In this document: piece by piece, positions 6,898 to 13,131 of the stretch
Layout: each line of letters opens with the position of its first letter
Position numbering within the stretch: the stretch's first letter is position 1
NCBI GenBank assembly: GCA_030628325.1
Contig: DAOVRB010000002.1
Location: forward strand, 1 to 20,691
Direction: 5' to 3'
DNA from: Methanomicrobiaceae archaeon
GTDB taxonomy: Archaea; Halobacteriota; Methanomicrobia; Methanomicrobiales; Methanomicrobiaceae
Length of the DNA: 20,691 nucleotides
The notes under the pieces: model-generated
Databases searched by the model: none
What the model was told of the DNA's origin: nothing
What the model saw: only the letters and a program-made list of their open reading frames with translations
Position numbers and translations under genes: made by a program

Positions 6898-8181
6898 TCA
6901 CCGATCACCAACAAACGATGCTTTAATTTTGAATGAATCCGGTGGATCCCGCAGATCTGCGGAATATAACCGTTTCATTTTAGACGGGATATCGGAATCA
7001 AGAATATCACGATACCTTTCCAACAGATATTCAACGTAATACATGCAATCCGGATCAGTAATACTGGAAACCCATGCATCCACGGATTCCTGTTGTACAT
7101 CACCATATGCAATGTATTCCCTCAACGGAATATAATTATCAATTTCTTCGTCTTCGATGTCACTGTCATCATGATCAAACAACAAATTACCTTCAGGAGT
7201 ATACAACAAAGTAGTACTCCGTCCCTCATTCAATACACTCAGAATTGAGCAACGGATATCATCAAGCTCTTTTTCAGTAAGATGTTCTTCAGGCTTGAAT
7301 TGCCACATATCCCCGAATGAATTTAGGGGCTCGTTCCTGAATTTTCCGGAATTGACCAGTATTCCACAGTGACCAATAAGATAACGCAAATGCTTCACTA
7401 CATCACGTTCATCATCCAGGGTCCAAACCTTTTTACCGTTGATTTTAGATGACAGCTTTTTCAGCATGATCTTTTTATCACCGGTGAATTTCTGATCACC
7501 CGGGAACAAGAGCATGTGTATATGTGGTGACAGGTTCACACAGTCACGCCAATTGACATAATCCGTGCCAAGGATATCATTGATCTCATCAACCCTACCC
7601 GGAATACTAAGAGCATCCCAGAACGCCCCTGAAGAGTTAATTTCACCCCCAAGAATTGTTCTGAGAGCATCCTGTACAGCTTTTTTGATACGGAACGCAT
7701 GGAATACCTTTACACCGGCATCCACATCACAACGCTTCACACGGTCGTTAGTATTACGGTGAAAATTCCGGATATCCTGTAACGTGATGTCAACGATATC
7801 ATCAGGATGCAACGACGATACACCCCGCGCAGGCCTGGACCCTGTCAATTGCGCATACGCTTCAACCTTGACAGCATAATCAAACACCTTCTGATCAATC
7901 CAGAGCCGGTAACACGACGGACACCGAGAAAGCTTGCATGAAATGATAATTTCACGAGCTCCAGTTCCATCACCCTTGAGATGAGATATGAATGGAGTAT
8001 GGCAATAATCAGGTTGCTGACCTTTCCCGGGAATAGCAAAATTTCCACGATTCAAAATGGTAATTTTAGGCTCAAATCCGTCATCGTAAAAAAGACCAGT
8101 ATTTCGATATGCCTCTTCAGAATTCGCGCGGTTTTCATACGTAGGACAATCCTTCGGTATTAGGAGCATAGCCTGACCCAC
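6898..8181 (-). CDS. HUH-type rolling-circle replication initiator (Rep)
   Basis: The product is 427 residues from a GTG at 8181, placed eight bases after GGAG; an ATG four codons later is the alternative. The core motif is LSPHIHMLLF (about 217-226), where H220 and H222 are the metal-binding HUH pair. The downstream KHLRYLIGHCG (about 263-273) supplies the probable nicking tyrosine Y267. An upstream strand with VFHAFRI (159-165) fits motif 1. C82, C87 and C90 (CKLSRCPSC), perhaps with C60, look like a zinc site, as in haloarchaeal plasmid Rep proteins. It would nick the double-stranded origin and stay bound to the 5' end. The noncoding repeat region directly upstream is the natural origin candidate. 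The C-terminal ~100 residues are acidic and of unknown role. Confidence 0.85.
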   Translation of the reverse strand: MGQAMLLIPKDCPTYENRANSEEAYRNTGLFYDDGFEPKITILNRGNFAIPGKGQQPDYCHTPFISHLKGDGTGAREIIISCKLSRCPSCYRLWIDQKVFDYAVKVEAYAQLTGSRPARGVSSLHPDDIVDITLQDIRNFHRNTNDRVKRCDVDAGVKVFHAFRIKKAVQDALRTILGGEINSSGAFWDALSIPGRVDEINDILGTDYVNWRDCVNLSPHIHMLLFPGDQKFTGDKKIMLKKLSSKINGKKVWTLDDERDVVKHLRYLIGHCGILVNSGKFRNEPLNSFGDMWQFKPEEHLTEKELDDIRCSILSVLNEGRSTTLLYTPEGNLLFDHDDSDIEDEEIDNYIPLREYIAYGDVQQESVDAWVSSITDPDCMYYVEYLLERYRDILDSDIPSKMKRLYSADLRDPPDSFKIKASFVGDR

Positions 8182-8211
8182 TCAAATCACTCCCCAAAAG
8201 TAGAACTGTGT

Positions 8212-8240
8212 TAAAAAAAGAACTAAGTAAAAGAAGAACC
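8212..8240 (-). terminator. T-rich tract, possible terminator of the early operon
   Basis: Read on the minus strand this is pyrimidine-rich, with TTCTTCTTTTAC followed by a run of seven T. It lies beyond the last early gene (ending at 8535) and just before rep. Archaeal RNA polymerase terminates at such U-tracts. It might instead serve as a weak TATA element for rep; the two readings cannot be separated by eye. Confidence 0.3.
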
Positions 8241-8358
8241 ACAAGTCAAACGACAGACCGGGTCTCAAGGACTCACCGGAATGCCGTAAAGAGGGGCCGC
8301 TGCTCAGGCGACCGCTCACACTCAATACGGCGGGACACTTTACGTATATCCCGTATGT

Positions 8359-8445
8359 CGTCCTCTTATTGACTGGTCTGTAGAAGTCAATAAGCGTGAT
8401 ATCAGGTAATTGCACTGATTTTTCCTTGAGTCACATAAGAGGACG
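8359..8445. repeat. Nested inverted and direct repeats, candidate Rep-binding sites
   Basis: The 11-mer cgtcctcttat (8359-8369) is perfectly inverted as ataagaggacg (8435-8445). Inside it, cttattgact (8365-8374) is perfectly inverted as agtcaataag (8385-8394), and a near direct copy agtcacataag lies at 8429-8439. The two pairings share bases 8365-8369, so they are alternative structures. Three copies of one core in both orientations next to rep look like initiator-binding iterons. Function is inference. Confidence 0.6.
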
Positions 8446-8534
8446 TATTCAACAACAACAACGAACCTGAGCATGGTCCGCTGATTTCGCATACATGGAG
8501 GGTGTACGCAGTGCTGCATAGGCTGCCATGTTTG

Positions 8535-8879
8535 TCAGATAACATAACCGCCTCCGAATAAATTGATGGTATCACATGCAGGACACTGAGCACTTGCAGC
8601 ACGTCCACCCGTGAACTCGGCTCCACAGGTGCAGCAGGTCCAGATAGTTGCCGGACCGTATACATGGTCCGGATCCAGAACATCAGGATCGTTATTGCAC
8701 AGCATCTCAAGACGTGTATGAAAAAGTTCTATATTTTCATCAAAATCAAGAACGCAGCGATTCCGTAGACCAGGACATCCCAGACACTGCATCTCTCCGG
8801 AATCGCCTGGACAAATCGGCCCTTGAGGACTGGAGCGATAGATCGGACAGAGGGGATAGGTATGAAGCCAGGATTTCAT
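8535..8879 (-). CDS. Cysteine-rich protein with C-terminal zinc ribbon
   Basis: The product is 114 residues. The ATG at 8879 overlaps the upstream TGA (ATGA), which favours it over an upstream in-frame start. The N-terminal half has C11, C23, C32, C35 and C42 (one CxxC plus flanking cysteines). The C-terminal half has C82, C83, C85 and C99-x2-C102, a zinc-ribbon pattern. The middle is acidic and helical. It is the last gene of the early operon, before the presumed origin. Zinc-ribbon proteins in archaeal viruses often bind DNA or RNA polymerase, but its target is unknown. Confidence 0.78.
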   Translation of the reverse strand: MKSWLHTYPLCPIYRSSPQGPICPGDSGEMQCLGCPGLRNRCVLDFDENIELFHTRLEMLCNNDPDVLDPDHVYGPATIWTCCTCGAEFTGGRAASAQCPACDTINLFGGGYVI

Positions 8880-9163
8880 ACACTCACCCGAGATTTCATG
8901 TACAACCCAACCATATAATCGGTTTCCACACCATACGTTACGAGATCGCGTTTCTTCCAATCCGGATTAGCTTCATGGAGCTGACGCAGACGTTCAATAC
9001 GATCATTCGAACTATTACGCGGATCGTAGCATACAACCTCACGAACGACCGGATCCGAACCGGTCCAGCCACATTTTGCACAGACATACAAACGAGTGCG
9101 CACCCGTCTGGATATCCCCAACCCTCCGCAGTGAGGACATGTTTTACGTTCACGAAGAACCAT
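8876..9163 (-). CDS. Zinc-ribbon protein
   Basis: The product is 95 residues from the ATG at 9163, which follows a GGGGGGAG ribosome site; a start 120 bases upstream would swallow the previous gene. C9-x2-C12 and C28-x2-C31 form a rubredoxin-type zinc ribbon (CPHCGG then CAKCGW). A helical tail follows, with RLRQLHEANPDW near 58-69 that could be part of a helix-turn-helix. It overlaps its upstream neighbour by 14 bases and its downstream one by ATGA. Probable nucleic-acid-binding regulator, function unknown. Confidence 0.8.
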   Translation of the reverse strand: MVLRERKTCPHCGGLGISRRVRTRLYVCAKCGWTGSDPVVREVVCYDPRNSSNDRIERLRQLHEANPDWKKRDLVTYGVETDYMVGLYMKSRVSV

Positions 9164-9332
9164 GTACTCCCCCCTTTCTGGTTTCCTTGCAATCAAGAGG
9201 ACGTGGTTTGTTGCCACGCGCATCACGTACCTGCCTGGCATATCCATACCCGAGATCAACAAGCCTATCAATATCCCCATCACTAAGCTGATTAATTGGA
9301 ACTTTAGTGATAAGGGCGGATTTAGATCTCAT
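9150..9332 (-). CDS. Small basic protein coupled to ParB
   Basis: The product is 60 residues. Its ATG overlaps the ParB TGA (ATGA). It is basic in the C-terminal half, with a possible helix-forming acidic patch (LSDGDIDRLVDLGYGYARQV, about 16-35). One Cys; no membrane segment. Not recognised. The coupling to ParB suggests shared regulation. Confidence 0.65.
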   Translation of the reverse strand: MRSKSALITKVPINQLSDGDIDRLVDLGYGYARQVRDARGNKPRPLDCKETRKGGVHGSS

Positions 9333-10687
9333 TGTTTACCCCCAGCTGGTGGGACAAGTTGAATGAACGATTCACAAGTTAGTTTTCCGTTGAACTCCAA
9401 CATCCTTGAGACGGATATCCGAAGAAGAGCTTTGAGATATTGTTCTTCAGGGATCTCCTTGAGGATATCCTCAATTTCATCCTGATAAAACGAGGTGAAT
9501 TTACCCCAGGGGCTTATGGCTTTCTGTACCAAACCGGACGGACCATCGTATAACGCAAACCACAAAAGGCGCCTAATATCATCATGGCCAAGTGTTGAGT
9601 TTTGTTCCAGCCATGAATCTAACATTTTCCACGTGCTGTTTTCAGCATCACGGATCACTTTGTTTTTCGCGCGGGTATCCGAACTTTTTGTCTTTTTGAA
9701 ACACGCAGGATTCATGCATATTTGACGTCGATGCTGATCAAGCCTGAGATCATCACAGGATTCACATCCGGATTTGTCAAACTCTTCGTAGTCAAGTGTG
9801 TTGTACAGATCATAATCAAGTTTGGCTGTGTCTACAAGACCCTTGACCCCGAGTTTATCAGCGATTTCCAATTGCTTTTTTTCGAAAGCATTTTTGGCAA
9901 TGTTGATCTTGTCTTTCCAACAGATGGTGTTTAAACAATATCGCCGATCCGATTCATAAACTTCCTTGCAGCCATCGCACCCGGATAGATCGACACAGTA
10001 ATCTCGATATTGCCAGGGGATATCATCCAATCGCAGAACATTTTCATTGCCATATCCCCCGATGTTGTTATCGATCAGGGTTTCAAGTGATTTCACGGAT
10101 ATCCGATCTTCACGTTCCAGAGTAATCCGGAGAGCTGCAAGGAGATCCAGAAACACCTTATCATATTTCACATACGGAAGTAGGGTGATGACATGTTTTG
10201 CAGTTATTTTCCGGAAAATCAACATTTCCCTGAGTTCTTCAGGGGCTACCAGGAGTCTCAACCGGTTTGCAACCCAGGCCTGGGATTTCCCGATCTTTGA
10301 AGCGAGTTCTTCCTGAGTGATGTCTTCCTGGAGCAGAACAGAAACAGAATATGCTTCTTCAAGGGGTAAGAGTTGAGATCTCTGCAGGTTCTCTACAAGC
10401 ATGATCTCTTTTACGTCCCGGTCCGGAAGATCTTTAATGATTACAGGCACTTCAGTCAGGCCAGCCAGTGCTGCAGCTTGATAACGACGTTCACCTGCAA
10501 CGAGCTGGTATCCAGATTCATGCGGACGGACTAAGAGCGGTTCAAGAACTCCGTACACTTTGATACTCCTGGCCAGCTCGGCCAGATCTTCAGTATCGAA
10601 AAACTTTCTCGGATTCCAGCCGGTGAGTGTGATGGATGAAAGATCAACATAGCCGGGGAGTGTGATGGATGAAAGTTCAACAGTCAT
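9329..10687 (-). CDS. ParB/Spo0J-family protein with two cysteine modules
   Basis: The product is 452 residues from the ATG at 10687, after GGGGGTGG; an upstream start 63 bases away would overlap the previous gene more. The ParB N-terminal domain has GERRYQAA (65-72), the CTP-binding GERR box, and ENLQRSQLLPLEEA (99-112), the second ParB box. A helix-turn-helix near 125-145 (SKIGKSQAWVANRL) should bind a parS-like site. Two tandem cysteine modules follow, CxxC-x10-CxxxxC (237-256) and CxxC-x12-CxxxxC (308-329), likely zinc sites as in many phage ParB-like proteins. No ParA partner is present. It may act in partition, as a transcription regulator or as a DNA-loading clamp. The first 22 residues contain a recent tandem duplication. 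Confidence 0.88.
   Translation of the reverse strand: MTVELSSITLPGYVDLSSITLTGWNPRKFFDTEDLAELARSIKVYGVLEPLLVRPHESGYQLVAGERRYQAAALAGLTEVPVIIKDLPDRDVKEIMLVENLQRSQLLPLEEAYSVSVLLQEDITQEELASKIGKSQAWVANRLRLLVAPEELREMLIFRKITAKHVITLLPYVKYDKVFLDLLAALRITLEREDRISVKSLETLIDNNIGGYGNENVLRLDDIPWQYRDYCVDLSGCDGCKEVYESDRRYCLNTICWKDKINIAKNAFEKKQLEIADKLGVKGLVDTAKLDYDLYNTLDYEEFDKSGCESCDDLRLDQHRRQICMNPACFKKTKSSDTRAKNKVIRDAENSTWKMLDSWLEQNSTLGHDDIRRLLWFALYDGPSGLVQKAISPWGKFTSFYQDEIEDILKEIPEEQYLKALLRISVSRMLEFNGKLTCESFIQLVPPAGGKQ
10618..10682. repeat. 33-bp tandem duplication inside the start of parB
   Basis: A 32-base unit at 10618-10649 recurs at 10651-10682 with only two mismatches. It duplicates eleven residues of ParB (VELSSITLPGY and VDLSSITLTGW) exactly before the conserved NPRK. 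The near identity at DNA level indicates a recent event that kept the frame. Confidence 0.9.
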
Positions 10688-11099
10688 GGTCCACCCCCGA
10701 CCCAGGCTGCTCGATTCCAGCAGAACCCATGATCGTATCAATATCATCAATCAAATTCCCGATATACGGATCTCCATCGGATAGTTCGGATATCTGATAC
10801 AGCAGGTCATCGACCGGTGTGACCACATCATCATAATACCAATCAGGCACCATAAAACCTTCAAGGAAATATACAACGGAAAATAAAATCATAATACACC
10901 CAACAAATGAATACACAAAAATTGACACCAACGCGCTTATAATTCGTTCTTGGGAAGGTGCCACCTGCAGACTCATTTCATACATAAACTGCTCAAAACA
11001 ACACCAAGCTCCACCAAAAAGAAAGCAACCCACAACAAACGTGGATATCAAGCCTGCAAACCACAAACCAGAATAATAAGATACTCGATATGGCATCAT
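10677..11099 (-). CDS. Two-helix membrane protein
   Basis: The product is 140 residues. ATG at 11099 overlaps the preceding stop (ATGA). Two membrane segments are visible (about 12-34 and 54-80), then an acidic cytoplasmic-type tail of ~55 residues (rich in Asp, Ile and Leu). It overlaps the ParB start by 11 bases. No family recognised. A tail of this type next to ParB could tether DNA to the membrane, but this is speculation. Confidence 0.75.
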   Translation of the reverse strand: MMPYRVSYYSGLWFAGLISTFVVGCFLFGGAWCCFEQFMYEMSLQVAPSQERIISALVSIFVYSFVGCIMILFSVVYFLEGFMVPDWYYDDVVTPVDDLLYQISELSDGDPYIGNLIDDIDTIMGSAGIEQPGSGVDHDC

Positions 11100-11302
11100 G
11101 ATGACACCTCCGGAACAATTCCAACATAACCTTTGCCAGCGGCATTGAATTCACGCCGTGCCACGATTGCATTGTGTGGAGTACGGCAATCAGCACACAA
11201 CGGTTTGTTGGCATATTCCTGATAGAGCCGGTACACGAATACACGCTTGCAGTCCTCACATAAAACAGGGGATTTAAGGAGTGTGCTTTTACATGATTTC
11301 AT
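11096..11302 (-). CDS. Small zinc-ribbon protein
   Basis: The product is 68 residues. C15-x2-C18 and C36-x2-C39 (CEDC and CADC) form a zinc ribbon with a 17-residue spacer; an extra Cys is at 4. The C-terminus (EFNAAGKGYVGIV) is basic and glycine-containing. ATGA coupling on both sides. Probably a DNA- or protein-binding adaptor; no family name can be given. Confidence 0.78.
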   Translation of the reverse strand: MKSCKSTLLKSPVLCEDCKRVFVYRLYQEYANKPLCADCRTPHNAIVARREFNAAGKGYVGIVPEVSS

Positions 11303-11517
11303 ACTGCATCACCCACTTTACCAATGTAAACCGCTACCAATTCCACAAAAAGTTTTTTCAAAAAAACAACCAACAGCCACGACCATCCAAGTGCGATTAA
11401 GACAACACTGGTATATGACAAAGTGTACCCATGGGAATGCACAAAAAACAAGGTGAAATATGATATTACGAACCCGATCAGAAGGTACAGCACCAAAAAC
11501 AAAAACATGTACATCAT
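11299..11517 (-). CDS. Small two-helix membrane protein
   Basis: The product is 72 residues from the ATG at 11517, about seven bases after AGGGGG; a GTG two codons upstream is the alternative. Almost the whole sequence is two hydrophobic helices (about 2-25 and 36-58) separated by a short His/Tyr-containing loop. Not recognised. It could be a membrane component of the early region, with function open. Confidence 0.68.
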   Translation of the reverse strand: MMYMFLFLVLYLLIGFVISYFTLFFVHSHGYTLSYTSVVLIALGWSWLLVVFLKKLFVELVAVYIGKVGDAV

Positions 11518-11519
11518 AA

Positions 11520-11792
11520 TCACGCCCCCTTATCGGAATCCCACGAAAAAACAACCATTTTCTTACCGAGGAGATGTCCAACTACTGACACATCAGATAT
11601 CTTACGTGTAAAAAATTCATTGGAATCACCATCACTCAACGATATTCGGATAGTGTCAAGACATGGCACTTTTGACATTTCAGATATATCCAAAATTCGA
11701 ACAGTATTACGTTTAGATCCGTGTTTTTCCTTGTAATATAAATCATCTTTTGAGTGTACAAGAAGTACCGACCCATCAAATAGAAACTTCAT
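11520..11792 (-). CDS. Small soluble protein, possibly ASCH/DUF3850-like
   Basis: The product is 90 residues, with its ATG overlapping the upstream stop (ATGA). It begins with a beta-type stretch (MKFLFDGSVLLV), then GSKRNTVRILD (25-35), then a C-terminal strand (KKMVVFSWDSD, about 77-87). The 'K-x-N-T-V-R' motif and the closing W-strand recall phage ASCH/DUF3850-like proteins that may bind RNA. This is a weak resemblance recalled by eye; treat as hypothetical. Confidence 0.65.
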   Translation of the reverse strand: MKFLFDGSVLLVHSKDDLYYKEKHGSKRNTVRILDISEMSKVPCLDTIRISLSDGDSNEFFTRKISDVSVVGHLLGKKMVVFSWDSDKGA

Positions 11793-11953
11793 ACACAGCC
11801 CCCCACCGAATCAAAATCAAGACAGGTGACTTCTTTCATAAAACCACATTTCGATGAATATACAGCATCATTATAAGACGCTATACAATGACACATCCGG
11901 CACGGCATGACATTTTCATCATCATAATTACAGCACAGTAAGCAATTACTCAT
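11789..11953 (-). CDS. Cysteine-rich small protein, probable zinc binder
   Basis: The product is 54 residues from the ATG at 11953, nine bases after GGTG and overlapping the upstream stop (ATGA). It has nine cysteines (4, 7, 8, 18, 21, 23, 36, 44, 53), including CLLCC and CRMCHC. The spacing fits one or two zinc sites. Not recognised. Confidence 0.68.
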   Translation of the reverse strand: MSNCLLCCNYDDENVMPCRMCHCIASYNDAVYSSKCGFMKEVTCLDFDSVGGCV

Positions 11954-12090
11954 ATTACCGGCACCCCCTGAGCTACCGTCCGGATATCCAAAACAGGCCT
12001 TGAGACACGGCAAATGAAACACCTTCCATCTATGAGTTCAGACGAATGGAAAGCATGATCACAATCTACACACACTGATGTTTCAGGCAT
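11950..12090 (-). CDS. Very small zinc-ribbon protein
   Basis: The product is 46 residues from the ATG at 12090, directly after GGGGTGATC; the longer open frame has no better start. C7-x2-C10 and C24-x2-C27 (CVDC and CFIC) form a minimal zinc ribbon. The C-terminus is short and hydrophobic. ATGA overlap with the next gene. Confidence 0.7.
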   Translation of the reverse strand: MPETSVCVDCDHAFHSSELIDGRCFICRVSRPVLDIRTVAQGVPVI

Positions 12091-12092
12091 GA

Positions 12093-12365
12093 TCACACCC
12101 CTGCAGCCTGTAAACCGATGGCAAAAAAGAAACCAAAGCATACGATGAGTAATGCGATGGAAACGGTTGTCCAGAGCACATACACAAACGACATAAACAG
12201 ATTCATAAGACCAGGAGCAAGTACAAAATATTGAATCACAATAGATTCACGGCGACCTGATACAACAAACCGAGTTTTGTTTTTCAACAACAAAACAGGA
12301 TTGATGTCAACGGATTCACCAACTTTCACACGGATCTCTTTTGACACATACTTCAACTTAAACAT
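12093..12365 (-). CDS. Membrane protein with N-terminal soluble domain
   Basis: The product is 90 residues from the ATG at 12365, seven bases after GAGGTG. Residues 1-50 look like a small beta domain (IRVKVGESVDI, TRFVVSGRRESIVI). One long hydrophobic region (about 53-85) can form one or two membrane helices. It overlaps the preceding gene by eight bases. Not recognised. Confidence 0.7.
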   Translation of the reverse strand: MFKLKYVSKEIRVKVGESVDINPVLLLKNKTRFVVSGRRESIVIQYFVLAPGLMNLFMSFVYVLWTTVSIALLIVCFGFFFAIGLQAAGV

Positions 12366-12489
12366 GAGTGAGCACCTCATGTCCAAGATAAAATTCATCT
12401 AAAAAAGCATCGGCTTCTTTCTCGATCTGCTCAAATTCAGCCAGAGCACGGCTTACGTCATCGATGGGTGTTTCGTCACAATCGCTCAT
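12358..12489 (-). CDS. Small acidic helical protein
   Basis: The product is 43 residues, MSDCDETPIDDVSRAL onward, strongly acidic and helix-forming in the middle (SRALAEFEQIEKEADAF). Its ATG overlaps the stop of the 12486 gene (ATGA) and its tail overlaps the next gene, which argues that it is translated. Function unknown. Confidence 0.65.
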   Translation of the reverse strand: MSDCDETPIDDVSRALAEFEQIEKEADAFLDEFYLGHEVLTHV

Positions 12490-12728
12490 GAGTCATCACT
12501 CCGTACAGCCAGAAATTTTAAAAGCAAGCAGACCAGCAGGCAGCCAGACACATGAGATACTTCAGGTACTGAGTTCAAAAACGAAAAATACGCACACGCG
12601 CCAGAAGCACCAAGGAATGCCCACCCCATACCTGAAAAAAGTGTAAGGAGCTTTGCGGATTTGTCAACATCTTTACGTTCGGTGTCAGCCTCAACAGGGC
12701 TAACGCTATTTTTGGTTGTTTGATTCAT
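12486..12728 (-). CDS. Small membrane protein, first gene of the early operon
   Basis: The product is 80 residues from the ATG at 12728; a TTG four codons upstream is possible. A polar Lys/Asp-rich N-terminus of ~27 residues is followed by two hydrophobic helices (about 28-50 and 58-75). No good ribosome site precedes it. The TATA elements at 12799-12872 lie upstream, so it probably heads the transcript of the early block. Family not recognised. Confidence 0.62.
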   Translation of the reverse strand: MNQTTKNSVSPVEADTERKDVDKSAKLLTLFSGMGWAFLGASGACAYFSFLNSVPEVSHVSGCLLVCLLLKFLAVRSDDS

Positions 12729-12861
12729 TTTACGTTCCAATAATGTTTTACTTGCCAGAATCGCTAAATTCTAACAGCAGATTAAGATAGAAACATTTCA
12801 TATAAATAACTTTCTTATAAAAACGGTATTGTTCGTATGAATTAAAACAAAACAACGAAAT

Positions 12862-12872
12862 AATATATATAC
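12862..12872 (-). promoter_or_regulatory. TATA box, probable early-operon promoter
   Basis: On the minus strand this reads GTATATATATT. Transcription would start near 12840, leaving a leader of about 110 bases before the ATG at 12728. Two further TATA-like elements (TTTATAAG near 12814-12822 and TTATTTATA near 12800-12808) are closer to the gene and cannot be excluded as the main promoter. Confidence 0.45.
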
Positions 12873-12928
12873 TTGCAAATCCAAATAGATGTTTGCCCAC
12901 AGATGCCACGTGCGCTAACACGTCATCA

Positions 12929-12975
12929 CCGAACCATGCATGTTTTTTCAAAGCGTTCCGATAAACATGGTTCGG
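12929..12975. repeat. Perfect 10-bp inverted repeat
   Basis: ccgaaccatg at 12929-12938 is perfectly inverted as catggttcgg at 12966-12975, with a 27-base spacer. A smaller repeat, acgtg-N6-cacgt, lies just before it at 12908-12923. It may be an integrase arm-site pair, a regulator site or part of an origin. Confidence 0.7.
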
Positions 12976-12987
12976 AATCGCATTCAA

Positions 12988-13057
12988 GAGGCAACAGGTA
13001 CTTCGGAGGGAACGGATCTGAAAAGGTCAGGTTCCCGGCCGGAGCACTTGTTGCCTC
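12988..13057. repeat. 70-base imperfect hairpin
   Basis: The outer stem pairs gaggcaaca (12988-12996) with tgttgcctc (13049-13057) perfectly and continues with G-U and Watson-Crick pairs to about 13006/13039. An inner perfect stem pairs gggaac (13008-13013) with gttccc (13031-13036), and a short apical stem may close the loop. The hairpin is GC-rich in an AT-rich surrounding. A T7 run 12 bases later on the plus strand could make it a terminator-like or small-RNA element. It does not fold as a tRNA by eye. Confidence 0.7.
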
Positions 13058-13110
13058 ACATACCACCTCTTTTTTTATTAACAACAGCAACTACATAAAG
13101 TATTCCCGCA

Positions 13111-13128
13111 TGTTCATACACATGAACA
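13111..13128. promoter_or_regulatory. Perfect palindrome TGTTCAT-N4-ATGAACA before the integrase
   Basis: Seven-base arms with a four-base spacer end three bases before the integrase ATG. A TATA-like TACATAAAG at about 13092-13100 would put the start of transcription inside the palindrome, so a bound repressor would block expression. The TGTT...AACA outline also resembles a parS site, and a ParB is encoded here. Either role is inference. Confidence 0.6.
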
Positions 13129-13131
13129 ATT

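Larger units (their letters stand above)
8182..8534. other. Noncoding region upstream of rep; candidate replication origin
   Basis: This 353-base stretch holds no convincing gene: its open frames lack ribosome sites and family resemblance. It contains the inverted repeats listed at 8359-8445, an 11-base odd-centre palindrome agaccgggtct near 8256, a CAA trinucleotide run near 8449-8463, and on the minus strand a T-rich tract near 8212-8240. Position next to an HUH Rep gene plus repeats is the usual arrangement of a rolling-circle origin. The nick site cannot be identified by eye. Confidence 0.5.
12729..13131. other. Divergent intergenic region between early operon and integrase
   Basis: About 400 bases without a credible gene, separating the leftward early operon from the rightward integrase. 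From left to right it holds AT-rich TATA-like elements (12799-12872), three consecutive inverted repeats (12908-13057), a run of seven T (13070-13076) and a perfect palindrome (13111-13128). It should contain two divergent promoters and possibly attP, parS or a second origin. Confidence 0.6.

Noticed and set aside
8449..8464. CAA trinucleotide run as a CRISPR-like or regulatory repeat array
   Set aside because: It is a simple 3-base run of about five units with no spacers; no CRISPR array is visible anywhere in the window.
8182..8710. Two overlapping minus-strand open frames near rep (8182-8415 and 8402-8710)
   Set aside because: One lies in the repeat-rich origin candidate, the other shadows the zinc-ribbon gene at 8535. 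Neither has a good start site or a recognisable product.
12748..12987. 79-residue minus-strand open frame with a hydrophobic middle
   Set aside because: It covers the TATA elements and the inverted repeats before the early operon, has no ribosome site, and has no family resemblance.
12976..13060. tRNA gene or tRNA fragment in the hairpin region
   Set aside because: A GGTTC string is present, but no cloverleaf with anticodon arm and matching acceptor stem can be drawn.
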